Assembly (NCBI RefSeq): GCF_011603255.1
Contig: NZ_JAANCM010000001.1
Span: forward strand, 743,429-807,428
Origin: Ferranicluibacter rubi
Lineage (GTDB): Bacteria; Pseudomonadota; Alphaproteobacteria; Rhizobiales; Rhizobiaceae
DNA: 64,000 bases
Direction of reading: 5' to 3'
The translations under genes were made by a program, and so were the position numbers. Each line of letters starts with the position of its first letter. Positions within the stretch are counted from its first letter, which is position 1. Below, one piece after another: positions 8,996 through 17,500 of the stretch. Below the pieces are notes generated by a model that saw only the letters and a list, made by a program, of their open reading frames with translations, did not search any database and was not told where the DNA came from.

Positions 8996-10539
8996 CGGGC
9001 GGCCTCCATGCGGTTTTCGACGCGGTTTTCGACACCGGCCATCAACAGACCGAGGTCGCCCTCGTCAGCGTCGGAGGTCCGCTCGCCGACGACGCGCCCG
9101 GCGAACATCACGAGGATCCGGTCCGACAGAGCGCGGATCTCGTCGAGCTCGACCGAGACCAGAAGGACGGCCTTTCCCTGATCGCGCATCTCGATGATCC
9201 GCTTGTGAATGAATTCGATGGCGCCGACATCGACGCCGCGGGTGGGCTGGCCGATGATCAGCACATCGGGATTGCGCTCCATCTCGCGCGCCAGCACGAT
9301 CTTCTGCTGGTTGCCGCCGGAAAAATTCGCCGTCTTCAGGCGCGGGTTCGGCGGTCGGATATCGTATCTGGCGATATTCGCTTCCGCATCCGCCCGCATG
9401 GCGGCGATATCGAGCAGGGCACCTTTCTTGTAGGCGGGATCGCGGTGATAGCCGAGGATGGCGTTTTCGCTCTCCTCGAACTTCAGCACGAGGCCGACAT
9501 GATGGCGGTCTTCCGGAACGTGGGCGAGGCCGCGCGTGCGCAGCTCCGCCGGGTCGGCAAGGCCGGTGACATCGACCGTGGAGCCGTTAAGCTCGACCGT
9601 TCCGCCGGTCGCGCGGCGGATGCCGGCGATGGCTTCGAGAAGCTCGGACTGGCCATTGCCCGCGACGCCGGCAATGCCGACGATCTCGCCGGCCCGGATG
9701 TCGAAGGAGACGTCATCGACCATGGTGACGCCGCGGCCGTCGCGAACCGTGAGGTTGCGCACCGAAAGCTTGACGTCGCCGGGGCGGGCCTCGCCCTTTT
9801 CCACCCGCAGCAGAACGCGCCGTCCGACCATGAGCTCGGCCAGTTCCTCGACCGAGGTCCTGTCCGTCTCGCGCGTGGCGACCATCTCGCCGCGGCGCAT
9901 GACGGAGACCTCGTCTGTGACGGCCATGATCTCGCGCAGCTTGTGGGTGATCAGGATGATCGTCTTGCCCTCGTTCTTCAGCTGCTCGAGAATGCGAAAC
10001 AGGTGATCGGCTTCCGGCGGCGTCAGAACGCCCGTGGGCTCGTCGAGAATGAGAATATCGGCCTTGCGGTAGAGGGCTTTGAGGATTTCCACGCGCTGCT
10101 GCAGGCCGACCGGCAGTTCCTCGATGATGGCATCGGGATTGACCTCCAGCGCATATTCCTTCTCCAGCCGCTTCAGCTCGATACGGGCCTTGGAGATCGA
10201 GGCATTCAGCACCGGGCTGTCCTCGGCACCGAGCATGACGTTTTCGAGCACGGTGAAGTTTTCGACCAGCATGAAATGCTGGTGCACCATGCCGATGCCG
10301 CTTGCGATCGCCGCATTCGGGTCCTTGATCGTCAGCACCTTGCCATCGACGAGGATATCGCCGCGATCGGCCTGGTAGAAGCCATAGAGGATCGACATCA
10401 GGGTCGATTTCCCGGCGCCGTTTTCGCCGATGATCCCGTGGATCGTTCCCTTTTTGACGACGAGGTTGATATTTTTGTTGGCGTGGACAGGGCCGAAGCT
10501 CTTGTCGATGCCCCGAAGCTCAATCGCGATATCGCTCAT
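8992..10539 (-). CDS. nucleoside ABC transporter ATP-binding protein (two ABC domains)
   Basis: 515 residues with two tandem ABC domains, as in NupO and in sugar importers. The first has a good Walker A (GENGAGKST, residues 38-46), Walker B ILILDEPT and a degenerate signature (VGLQQR). The second has a degenerate Walker A (GVAGNGQSE), a canonical signature (SGGNQQK) and IIGQPTRGVD, where Gln replaces the usual catalytic Glu; this split of functions is common in the family. ATG 10539 is preferred over an open extension of 37 codons because it gives the standard N-terminus MSDIAIELRGI. It overlaps the next permease by four bases. Confidence 0.93.
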   Translation of the reverse strand: MSDIAIELRGIDKSFGPVHANKNINLVVKKGTIHGIIGENGAGKSTLMSILYGFYQADRGDILVDGKVLTIKDPNAAIASGIGMVHQHFMLVENFTVLENVMLGAEDSPVLNASISKARIELKRLEKEYALEVNPDAIIEELPVGLQQRVEILKALYRKADILILDEPTGVLTPPEADHLFRILEQLKNEGKTIILITHKLREIMAVTDEVSVMRRGEMVATRETDRTSVEELAELMVGRRVLLRVEKGEARPGDVKLSVRNLTVRDGRGVTMVDDVSFDIRAGEIVGIAGVAGNGQSELLEAIAGIRRATGGTVELNGSTVDVTGLADPAELRTRGLAHVPEDRHHVGLVLKFEESENAILGYHRDPAYKKGALLDIAAMRADAEANIARYDIRPPNPRLKTANFSGGNQQKIVLAREMERNPDVLIIGQPTRGVDVGAIEFIHKRIIEMRDQGKAVLLVSVELDEIRALSDRILVMFAGRVVGERTSDADEGDLGLLMAGVENRVENRMEAAR

Positions 10540-10763
10540 GGCAGCCGCATCCCGTTCCCGGCACCCGTTGTCGGCAGGCCGTGCCGCCGGGTGCTTGCTT
10601 GATTGTCCGACCGCCCGCTTTAAGGAAAGCGGGAAGCCTAAGGCTAACATCGATCACGGCGATCGGAAGCGCTAAATCAGCGGATCGGCTGTTTCGCGTT
10701 TGACCTGCCGCCGGGCGAACCCTCTATAACGAGAGAAGACGATCCGCCAGCGACAAAGAGAGA

Positions 10764-10982
10764 ATGACGATCATGACGAGCGACGAGACACGGATGACGG
10801 CCATCGAGGAAACGATCGCGCATCAGGCCCGCGTGATCGAGGACCTGTCGCAGCAGCTTGCCGAACAGTGGAAGATCGTGGACCAGGTTCGCACGAAACT
10901 GGACCGGCTGACCGAACGGTTCCTGACGCTGGAAGAGACCTCGCTGGAGGCCCCGGCCAATACGCGGCCGCCGCATTACTGA
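10764..10982 (+). CDS. slyX: SlyX family protein
   Basis: Small (72 residue) acidic coiled-coil protein with the SlyX pattern: ALEE/AIEE-type heptads (TAIEETIAHQARVIEDLSQ), LDRLTERF and the conserved C-terminal RPPHY. Function in the family is unknown. A second ATG at 10773 has better spacing (about 10 nt) to the AGAGAG at 10757-10762 and may be the true start. It sits on the strand opposite to the nucleoside importer, in the 511-bp gap between bmpA and the ATPase gene. Confidence 0.88.
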   Translation: MTIMTSDETRMTAIEETIAHQARVIEDLSQQLAEQWKIVDQVRTKLDRLTERFLTLEETSLEAPANTRPPHY

Positions 10983-11050
10983 CACGCCGTCGAGGGGCAT
11001 GCGTCGCCGGCCACATGGGCCGACAACGCTTTCCCGTATCGCGGATCGCC

Positions 11051-12043
11051 TCAGTAGGCGCAGGTTTCGTCCGTCATATAATCATGGACCTGAAGCGTGC
11101 CGGCGATGATGTCGGCCTTCGCCTTGTCGACGGCGGCCTGCATCTCGGGCGTGATCAGCGCCTTGTTGTTGTCGTCGACGGCATAGCCGACGCCGTCTTC
11201 CTTCAGGCCGAGATTGGAGATGCCGGCCTTGAACGTGTCGTTCTTGACGCTCATGAAGCTGTCATACACGGCGACATCGACGCGCTTGATCATGGAGGTC
11301 AGGATCTTGCCGGGCTGCATGGCGTTCTGGTTCGAGTCGACGCCGATGCCGAGCTTGCCGGCATCCGCTGCCGCCTGGAGAACGCCGACACCGGTGCCGC
11401 CAGCGGCGTGGTAGACGACGTCAGAGCCCTGGTCGAACTGCGACTTTGCGATTTCGCCGCCCTTGACCGGATCGTTCCAGGCTTCCGGCGTCGTCCCGGT
11501 ATAGGCTTCGAGAACCTTGACGTCAGCGCCGGTGGACTTGGCACCGCCGATGTAGCCGCAGGCGAACTTGTGGATCAGCGGAATATCCATGCCGCCGACG
11601 AAGGAGACGGTCTTCGACTTGGAAGCGAGGCCGGCGAGAATGCCGACGAGATAGGACCCTTCCTGCTCCTTGAAGACCACGGACTTCACGTTCGGCTTGT
11701 CCACGACCATGTCGATGACGGAGAACTTGGTGTCGGGATATTCGGCGGCGACCTTTTCGAGCGCGGCGGCCCAGGAGAAGCCGGCCATGACGATGGGGCT
11801 GTTTCCGTCGCCGGCAAAGCGGCGAAGTGCCTGCTCGCGCTGCGCGTCATTGGCGATTTCGAACTCGCGATAGGCGATGCCGGTTTCGGCCTTGAACTTC
11901 TCGGCGCCGTTGAAGGCGGATTCGTTGAAGGATTTGTCGAACTTACCGCCGAGGTCGTAAATGACCGCGGGCTTGATGTCGGCGGCCAGCGCCGTGGCTG
12001 ACATCATCGAGAAGGCAAGGAGACCGAGGAGGGTTTTCTTCAT
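11051..12043 (-). CDS. bmpA: BMP-family nucleoside-binding periplasmic protein
   Basis: 330-residue substrate-binding protein of the basic membrane protein / Med family. A signal peptide (MKKTLLGLLAFSMMSATALA) is followed by the mature start ADIKPAVIYDLGGKFDKSFN, the family hallmark. There is no lipobox Cys, so it should be soluble in the periplasm. Further family motifs are GFSWAAAL and VYHAAGGTGVGV. ATG 12043 is chosen because it starts the signal peptide. It delivers nucleosides to the permease pair encoded downstream on the same strand; slyX lies antisense between them. A candidate promoter lies at 12172-12200. Confidence 0.92.
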   Translation of the reverse strand: MKKTLLGLLAFSMMSATALAADIKPAVIYDLGGKFDKSFNESAFNGAEKFKAETGIAYREFEIANDAQREQALRRFAGDGNSPIVMAGFSWAAALEKVAAEYPDTKFSVIDMVVDKPNVKSVVFKEQEGSYLVGILAGLASKSKTVSFVGGMDIPLIHKFACGYIGGAKSTGADVKVLEAYTGTTPEAWNDPVKGGEIAKSQFDQGSDVVYHAAGGTGVGVLQAAADAGKLGIGVDSNQNAMQPGKILTSMIKRVDVAVYDSFMSVKNDTFKAGISNLGLKEDGVGYAVDDNNKALITPEMQAAVDKAKADIIAGTLQVHDYMTDETCAY

Positions 12044-12171
12044 TGTGCAGCCCTGTTTGTTACCATGTGTTTTCTGGGTCCTCCCGCACGCTTCTTCTTG
12101 TGTCGGAAGCATGTCTGCGGAACCGGCCGCGCTTTGTGGCGGGCCTGATTGAGGTGTATCCTTGCACGGGC

Positions 12172-12200
12172 ATTAGGAAAATACACCCGAAATTTTTCAA
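12172..12200 (-). promoter_or_regulatory. candidate sigma-70 promoter of bmpA with flanking inverted repeat
   Basis: On the minus strand TTGAAA (12200-12195) is followed after 17 nt by CCTAAT (12177-12172), 129 bp before the bmpA start. The -10 region lies between inverted heptamers GGTGTAT (12153-12159) and ATACACC (12181-12187), which could bind a repressor. Pattern match only. Confidence 0.4.
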
Positions 12201-12238
12201 CTGGTAAAACTTTCATCCTCCTATCCGCAAACGACAAG

Positions 12239-12273
12239 AACCGCGGCGATCCCTGTCTGGATCCGCCGCGGTT
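12239..12273 (-). terminator. hairpin behind the TonB receptor gene
   Basis: Arms AACCGCGGCGATCC (12239-12252) and GGATCCGCCGCGGTT (12259-12273) pair with one bulged base around a 6-nt loop. On the minus strand the hairpin lies 41 bp behind the receptor stop and is followed by a moderately T-rich stretch. Likely an intrinsic terminator. Confidence 0.55.
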
Positions 12274-12313
12274 CGCCTTGTTCACGGGTGATGCGAGCCT
12301 TCGCAGGCGAGGA

Positions 12314-14527
12314 TCAGAACGACTTGCTGAGCTTCAGCGTGATCGTGCGCCCGGCGCCATAGCCGCAGGTGGAAACGCCCTGGCAGCTCTTCACGTAGTC
12401 CTTGTCGAAGAGGTTGGCGACGTTGAGGGCTGCACCCCAGCCTTCCTTCTCATAGCGAATGGCGGCGTCGGCGAGCAGCGCATCCGGCACTTCGCGGGTG
12501 TTCTCGTTGTCCGCAAACGACGTGCCCTGATAGCGCAGGCCTCCGCCGATGCTCATGCCTTCCAGCGCGCCTTCGGTCAGCGCATAATCCACCCAGACGG
12601 CCGCCTGGCTCTTCGGCACGAGGTATGGACGGTTACCGACGAGGGCCGGATTGAGATCCTCGGTGATCTCGAGATCCGTATAGGAATAAGAGCCAAGCAG
12701 CGACCAGTGCGCGTCGAGATTGACCTTGGCCTCCAGCTCGATGCCGGTGGAGGTCACCTCGCCCAGCTGTTCCTGCAGGAAGTCCGGCCGGGTCAGCGCC
12801 ACGTTTTCCTTGACGATCTGGAACACCGACACCGTGAAGAGGCCGTCGATGGCGGTGGGCACGTATTTCAGCCCGGCTTCGAACTGGTGACCTTCCTCCG
12901 GCTTGAGAGCGCCGCCGAGATAGGAGGTGCCGATCAGCGGGTTGAAGAAGGTGGCGGCACTGGCATAGGGCGTCATGCCGTTGTCGAATTCGTAGGCGAG
13001 GCCGGCGCGACCGCTGAGCGCGCTGTCATTGTTGCGGTAGCTCGTGCCGATCCGCGCGTCGGACTGCGTATCCACATAGTCGTAGCGGCCGTTGAGCGTG
13101 ACGAGGAAGCCGTCGCCGAAGCGCATCTGGTCCTGCGCATAGAGGCCGACCTGCTGCAGGGTCAGCACCTGATCGAGATAGACGCCGCTCAGGCCCGGCT
13201 GCGGCAGGCCGTAGATCGGATCGACGGGATCGATCGGCGTGGCCGCCGCCGGCCATGCGGGAACGGCCTGGACCTGATCGAGACGGTAGTGCTTGTAATC
13301 GATGCCAGCGAGCAGGTTGTGCTCGACCGGGCCGGTGTCGAGCTTGATCTCGGCGCGGTTGTCGACGGCAAAGCTGTCCACCTTGCTCGTGTGCTCGAAG
13401 CCGACGCGGTAGAGATCGTAATAGTTCGGCGCCGCCGGGTCCGTCGTGTTGACGTAGCCGAACGGGTAGAACAGCACTTCGTGCTTGTCGAGGTGGCTGT
13501 AGCGCAGGTTCTGCGAGAGCTTCAGCCCGTTGTCGAACGTGTGCTCGGCCTCGTAGCCGATCATCTGCTGGTCGTAGCGGCCGGTGTCGAGATCGGGCTC
13601 CGAGAAGAACGCGTCGCGGTCGATCTTGCCGAAGGGCGCATTCACCACAGTGCCTTCGTAGGGCAGGAAGCCATTGCCGGTGTGGCGCTGGTTGAGGCCG
13701 GAGAGCGTCGCATAGACGGTCAGGCTGGTCGCATCGTCCGGCTGGTAGCGGATCTGCGGCATGAGGAAGCCGCGCAGATCGTTGGCGTAGTCGCTCTCCT
13801 GCTCGCCGCCGGCCACCTTGCCGGTGACGCGGTAGGTCACGGCATCGCTGACCTTCTGATTGACGTCGAAGCCGAGGAAGGCATTGCCGAAATTGTTGAT
13901 GCCGACCTCGACCTCGCGAACGGCTTCGTCCTGCGGGCGCTTGCGGATGAGATCGACGATGCCGCCGGGGGTCGCGCCGCCATAGAGCACCGATGCCGGG
14001 CCCTTCAGCACATCGACACGCTCCAGCATGTAAGCATCCGTCTGGAAGCCGCCGAAGCCGAAGGAATAGAGATTGAGACCATCGAGAAAGACGCCGGTCT
14101 GCGTCGCGTCGAAGCCGCGGATGTAGAACCAGTCCGTATCCGGATCGGAGCCGAAGGGCTCGGTGGTGACGCCGGCGGTGTAGCGCAGCGCTTCGTCGAT
14201 CTTGGTGACGACGCCGCGGTCATCCAGCTCCTTGCGGCCGATGACGGAGACCGACTGCGGAACGGCTGTCACCGGCAGCGCCGATTTCGACCCCGCCGTC
14301 GTGTCGCGGGCGACGTAACCCTCGACCGGGCCGGTTGCCGATCCCTCTGCCGCCTGCCCGCCGCGCACGACGATGGCTTCCAGTTGCGTCGGCTGCTGGC
14401 CCTGTACCTGCGGGGTTTGAGCCTGCGGCTCCTGAGCCAGTGCCGCGGATGTGCCGGCCACACAGGCGATGGCTGCGGCTCCCGCGAGCCAGACCGCCTT
14501 GCGGCTTTTGTTGATTGTCCCCGTCAT
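12314..14527 (-). CDS. TonB-dependent siderophore receptor (FhuA/FoxA-like)
   Basis: 737-residue outer-membrane receptor. Signal peptide in residues 1-31 (KAVWLAGAAAIACVAGTSAALA), plug domain from about residue 60 (SVSVIGRKELDDRG, DVLKGPASVLYGGATPGG) and a 22-strand barrel ending with phenylalanine (KLSKSF), with the terminal AALNVANLFDKDYVKSC segment typical of hydroxamate receptors such as those for ferrichrome or ferrioxamine. ATG 14527 starts the signal peptide. An AraC-type regulator gene is immediately upstream on the same strand, an arrangement typical of siderophore-responsive regulation. The exact ligand is not decidable here; no siderophore synthesis genes are in the window. Confidence 0.9.
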   Translation of the reverse strand: MTGTINKSRKAVWLAGAAAIACVAGTSAALAQEPQAQTPQVQGQQPTQLEAIVVRGGQAAEGSATGPVEGYVARDTTAGSKSALPVTAVPQSVSVIGRKELDDRGVVTKIDEALRYTAGVTTEPFGSDPDTDWFYIRGFDATQTGVFLDGLNLYSFGFGGFQTDAYMLERVDVLKGPASVLYGGATPGGIVDLIRKRPQDEAVREVEVGINNFGNAFLGFDVNQKVSDAVTYRVTGKVAGGEQESDYANDLRGFLMPQIRYQPDDATSLTVYATLSGLNQRHTGNGFLPYEGTVVNAPFGKIDRDAFFSEPDLDTGRYDQQMIGYEAEHTFDNGLKLSQNLRYSHLDKHEVLFYPFGYVNTTDPAAPNYYDLYRVGFEHTSKVDSFAVDNRAEIKLDTGPVEHNLLAGIDYKHYRLDQVQAVPAWPAAATPIDPVDPIYGLPQPGLSGVYLDQVLTLQQVGLYAQDQMRFGDGFLVTLNGRYDYVDTQSDARIGTSYRNNDSALSGRAGLAYEFDNGMTPYASAATFFNPLIGTSYLGGALKPEEGHQFEAGLKYVPTAIDGLFTVSVFQIVKENVALTRPDFLQEQLGEVTSTGIELEAKVNLDAHWSLLGSYSYTDLEITEDLNPALVGNRPYLVPKSQAAVWVDYALTEGALEGMSIGGGLRYQGTSFADNENTREVPDALLADAAIRYEKEGWGAALNVANLFDKDYVKSCQGVSTCGYGAGRTITLKLSKSF

Positions 14528-14758
14528 GTCGTCACCCCATCTCGGCCACCCGGCAGAACGGCCCCGACACCTGTTCCTTATCCGGCATTGTCGCCCCATG
14601 AAGATGAGGCAATTTCTCATGTTTCGCATAGCTCAAGTAAGCGGGATCGGATTGATCCGTCCTGCGGATTTTGAACGATTCCGAGGCGATGTTCTCAGGC
14701 GCAGCATCTACAGTGAGACTGCGGCAAATTCGCCACGCGTGCTCGGATATCCAGTCCT

Positions 14759-15658
14759 TCAGCGGCTGCGCAGCCACCGGCCCGGCGTGGTGCCCGACAT
14801 CTTGCGGAACGCCCGGGTGAAATGTGCCTGATCGGCAAAACCTGTGACGGCTGCGACCTCGCTGAGGCTCGCCTTGCCGGCTGCCAGCAGGGATTTCGCA
14901 TGCTCGATGCGCGTCTTCATCTGCCACTGGTGCGGCGGCATGCCGGTCGAGGCCTTGAAGGCGTGGCTGAAATGCGACTGGGAAAGGCCGGTGAGCCCGG
15001 CCAGCTCCTCCAGCCGGATACCGCGCAGGCAATGAGCCTCGATGAACTCGGTGGCCCGTCGCAGCTGCCAGGGCGCCAGCGCGCCGCGCAAACGCCGACT
15101 GGGTGGGGGAACGCGCATCAGGGCGATGAAGAGACCGAGCGCAAGGCCGTCGCCATAGAGATCGTGCAGCGGATCGGGATCTGCGCATTCTGCCGCCAGA
15201 AGATCGGCCACGGCGATGAGGCGCGGATCGGCAAACATCAGCCGCGGCTGTTCGAGAACAAGGGGATCGAGCTCGCCGCCCACGCGCTGGCCGAGCGCGG
15301 CCGCGTCGAAATGCAGATCGAGATGGCGGATCGCGCTGATGCCCTGAAGCTCGGCGCGAAGCTCCATGCCGGCGGGAATGTAGGACAGGCGCCGGCAGGG
15401 CGAACCGGGCAGGCCGTGTTCCCGTGCGGAAGACGTGCCCGTCGATATCGACGCCATGGAGAGACGCCGCGCGGGATCGCCGAGCGTTTCGAGCACCACG
15501 AAAAGCCGGGGCGCGTCGGCCACATAGACGCCGCCGGCCAACCGGGCGCATTGCACATCCCAGAGGTCGGCGACCACGCCGTTATAGACACGTCGGTTCC
15601 AGGTTCCGATCACGTCGAAACCGGAAATCCTGTTGTTCATCCTGGGCTGGAAGGTCAT
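14759..15658 (-). CDS. AraC-family transcriptional regulator
   Basis: 299-residue protein with a poorly conserved N-terminal sensing region and a C-terminal AraC-type double helix-turn-helix (about residues 195-295): LAGLTGLSQSHFSHAFKAS for the first helix pair and VTGFADQAHFTRAFRK for the second. The stop is 231 bp upstream of the siderophore receptor on the same strand, so it probably activates that gene with siderophore as co-inducer; this is inference from family and position. A Met codon at 15640 is an alternative start; neither has a strong ribosome-binding site. Nothing else was recognised in the 14528-14758 spacer. Confidence 0.85.
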   Translation of the reverse strand: MTFQPRMNNRISGFDVIGTWNRRVYNGVVADLWDVQCARLAGGVYVADAPRLFVVLETLGDPARRLSMASISTGTSSAREHGLPGSPCRRLSYIPAGMELRAELQGISAIRHLDLHFDAAALGQRVGGELDPLVLEQPRLMFADPRLIAVADLLAAECADPDPLHDLYGDGLALGLFIALMRVPPPSRRLRGALAPWQLRRATEFIEAHCLRGIRLEELAGLTGLSQSHFSHAFKASTGMPPHQWQMKTRIEHAKSLLAAGKASLSEVAAVTGFADQAHFTRAFRKMSGTTPGRWLRSR

Positions 15659-15688
15659 CGGCGCTGTCGCGGCGTCCCGGCGGTTAAA

Positions 15689-15709
15689 ACATGAAAGAGA
15701 GTGTCATGT
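15689..15709. promoter_or_regulatory. small inverted repeat upstream of the AraC-type gene
   Basis: ACATGA (15689-15694) and TCATGT (15704-15709) are complementary and separated by 9 nt, 31 bp upstream of the regulator start. Possible autoregulatory operator; short arms make this tentative. Confidence 0.25.
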
Positions 15710-15810
15710 ATTAATCCGAAACGGTCACGGAAGCAATGCCGGGGGATGGCAGGCATGTGCTGCCATCCCTTTGCAGCAGGGTCTTGAGACGCGAGCCTCG
15801 GACTGCCGGA

Positions 15811-16467
15811 TCAGAGGGCAGGCACGGGGCAGCTCACGCCCGTTCCCCGCAGGCTGCAATAGCCATTGGGGTTCTTGGCCAGATACTGCTGATGCTCTGC
15901 TTCTGCGAAGTAGAACGTGCCGGCCATCGCGATCTCGGTGGTGATCGGCTCACGGTGGCCCGCCTTCTTCAGCTGGGCCTGATAGGCATCGCGCGCGGTC
16001 TTCGCTTCGGCAAGCTGCGCCTCGTCTCCGACATAGATGGCGGATCTGTAGGTCGTGCCGACATCGTTGCCCTGGCGCATGCCCTGCGTCGGATCATGCT
16101 CCTCGAAGAAAACCTTGAGGATCTCGCCGAACCCGACGACCTTCGGGTCATAGACCACGAGAACGACCTCGGTATGGCCGGTCAGTCCCGTCGTCGTTTC
16201 CTGGTAGGTCGGGTTTTTCGTGTAGCCGCCGGCATAGCCGACCGCCGTGACATAGACGCCCGGCAGCTGCCACATCAGGCGCTCGGCGCCCCAGAAGCAG
16301 CCCATGCCGAGCAGCACGGTCTTCATGCCATCGGGATATGGCCCCTTCAGCGGCTGCCGGTTGACGGCGTGATGTGCCGACGTGGGCAGGGGTGCGTCGC
16401 GCCCGGGAAGCGCATTTTGCGGCTCGGGCATGGTGGTTTTCTTGCTGAAAAGCTCGGTCAGAAACAT
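15811..16467 (-). CDS. msrA: peptide-methionine (S)-S-oxide reductase
   Basis: Repairs methionine S-sulfoxide in proteins using thioredoxin. The 218-residue protein has the catalytic GMGCFWGAE motif (Cys at about residue 58), the conserved [11 protein letters not shown] and the [21 protein letters not shown] block, and a C-terminal Cys (CPVPAL) that can act as recycling Cys. ATG 16467 with GGAGA 8 bases upstream starts the rhizobial-type N-terminus [14 protein letters not shown]. It stands alone between the regulator and a small membrane gene. Confidence 0.95.
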   Translation of the reverse strand: MFLTELFSKKTTMPEPQNALPGRDAPLPTSAHHAVNRQPLKGPYPDGMKTVLLGMGCFWGAERLMWQLPGVYVTAVGYAGGYTKNPTYQETTTGLTGHTEVVLVVYDPKVVGFGEILKVFFEEHDPTQGMRQGNDVGTTYRSAIYVGDEAQLAEAKTARDAYQAQLKKAGHREPITTEIAMAGTFYFAEAEHQQYLAKNPNGYCSLRGTGVSCPVPAL

Positions 16468-16584
16468 AAGATCCGTCTCCATTTCAGAATGGGTTGTTCG
16501 TATCGTCGAAATTTATATCGTTGGAGCAAAAGCGGCGAATCTCCACGCGGGTCTTGCTCTACTCTGCCGGCCTTCAGAACGGCA

Positions 16585-16899
16585 TCAGGCCAGCTGACGC
16601 CTGCGCGCTGGGCGATACCCGGCCATCCAGAACAACAGCGCCACGATCAGAAAGACCGCGAAAGCCGGTTGCTGCAGAAACCAGCGAACGATCGGCTGCA
16701 TCGCGGCAAAGCTGCCGCCCGGCCGCTCCAGGGCCTCGATCATCTCAAGCCCGGACGTGCTGATCGACGCCACCGCAATCCCGAGCGGCGTCATGACCAC
16801 AGCCGTTTCGGACACCGAGCGCACGGCATCCACGGTTCCCGCAAGAAGCGCAGCAATGAGGGCGAGAACGCTCGCGAGCCTGAAGAGAATTGCCATCAT
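16585..16899 (-). CDS. small two-helix membrane protein, unknown function
   Basis: 104 residues from the ATG at 16899, which has GGGGAGA 6 bases upstream. Two hydrophobic helices are visible, at about residues 3-24 (LFRLASVLALIAALLAGTVDAV) and 78-94 (FAVFLIVALLFWMAGY), with a short loop domain between; the C-terminus is Arg-rich (RPARRRQL), so both ends are probably cytoplasmic. I do not recognise a family beyond rhizobial conserved membrane protein of PetM/YggT-like size. It precedes msrA on the same strand with 117 bp between. Confidence 0.6.
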   Translation of the reverse strand: MMAILFRLASVLALIAALLAGTVDAVRSVSETAVVMTPLGIAVASISTSGLEMIEALERPGGSFAAMQPIVRWFLQQPAFAVFLIVALLFWMAGYRPARRRQLA

Positions 16900-17287
16900 T
16901 CGTCTCCCCTGCCTGCGGCTACCCATATTGCTCTGCGAATGCCAAGAGCGCTGCAAGCCGGCAACCGTTGCTGCCGGCAGCCCGACCTGACCGGCCGGGA
17001 CCGGTTTCCTCATCACACTTTGCCTCTTGCTTCCATCATAAGATAGGTTCTCGCCGCCCAACCGCAATGGTACCCTGACCCAAGCACCATCTGCCTGCGG
17101 GAAAATGCCTGTCGCCCGTTCAAAAATCTGTCAGATTTCGGTTGATCGTTTTGAGATCATCGGTATATATCGCGCCGTTCGCAGGATTTTCCGATCATAG
17201 GATTTTTGGCGAACCGTTGCACCCGGTCGCGATCCTTCGCCGTCCGCGCAACAATCTCGCCGCCCAAACCAGCGGTGACGATATCAA
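16900..17287. other. 388-bp intergenic region upstream of tRNA-Ser
   Basis: No convincing gene. It holds a short hairpin AAATCT-GTC-AGATTT (17124-17138) and the promoter-like pair listed at 17142-17169; the remainder shows nothing I can assign. Confidence 0.5.
17142..17169 (+). promoter_or_regulatory. candidate promoter for tRNA-Ser
   Basis: TTGATC (17142-17147) and TATATA (17164-17169) are 16 nt apart, reading toward the tRNA about 118 bp downstream. This is the only sigma-70-like pair I see in the region. Confidence 0.35.
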
Positions 17288-17377
17288 GGACAGGTGGCCG
17301 AGTGGTTTAAGGCGCACGCCTGGAAAGTGTGTGTGCGTGAGAGCGTACCGCGGGTTCGAATCCCGCCCTGTCCGCCA
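17288..17377 (+). tRNA. tRNA-Ser (anticodon GGA)
   Basis: A 90-nt class II tRNA. The acceptor GGACAGG (17288-17294) pairs with CCTGTCC (17367-17373), followed by discriminator G and encoded CCA (17375-17377). D-arm GCCGAGTGG, anticodon loop CTGGAAA giving GGA, a long variable arm (GTGTGTGTGCGTGAGAGCGTAC region) and T-arm GGGTTCGAATCCC are all present. The long variable arm and anticodon identify serine, reading UCC/UCU. No integrase gene or duplicated 3' end was seen nearby. Confidence 0.97.
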
Positions 17378-17500
17378 TTCCCTTCATTTCATCCTGTTTC
17401 TGCCCCAACGCGCGCAAACAGCACGCCGTAGCAAACTCAAACAGGCCGCGACCCCCAAGAGGACCGCAGCCTGCAGCTTCAAACGTAAGGCAATAAGGGC

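Noticed and set aside
6699..9035. A minus-strand open frame of 778 codons across cdd and both nucleoside permease genes
   Set aside because: It is out of frame with three genes that have clear family motifs; its Arg/Pro-rich product is typical of a GC-rich shadow frame.
12149..14674. An 841-codon plus-strand open frame opposite the TonB receptor
   Set aside because: The receptor on the other strand has full domain structure; the plus-strand product has no recognisable motif and is a codon-bias artefact.
17288..17377. tRNA-Ser as an integration site for a genomic island
   Set aside because: No integrase, no repeated tRNA 3' end and no change in composition were seen on either side.
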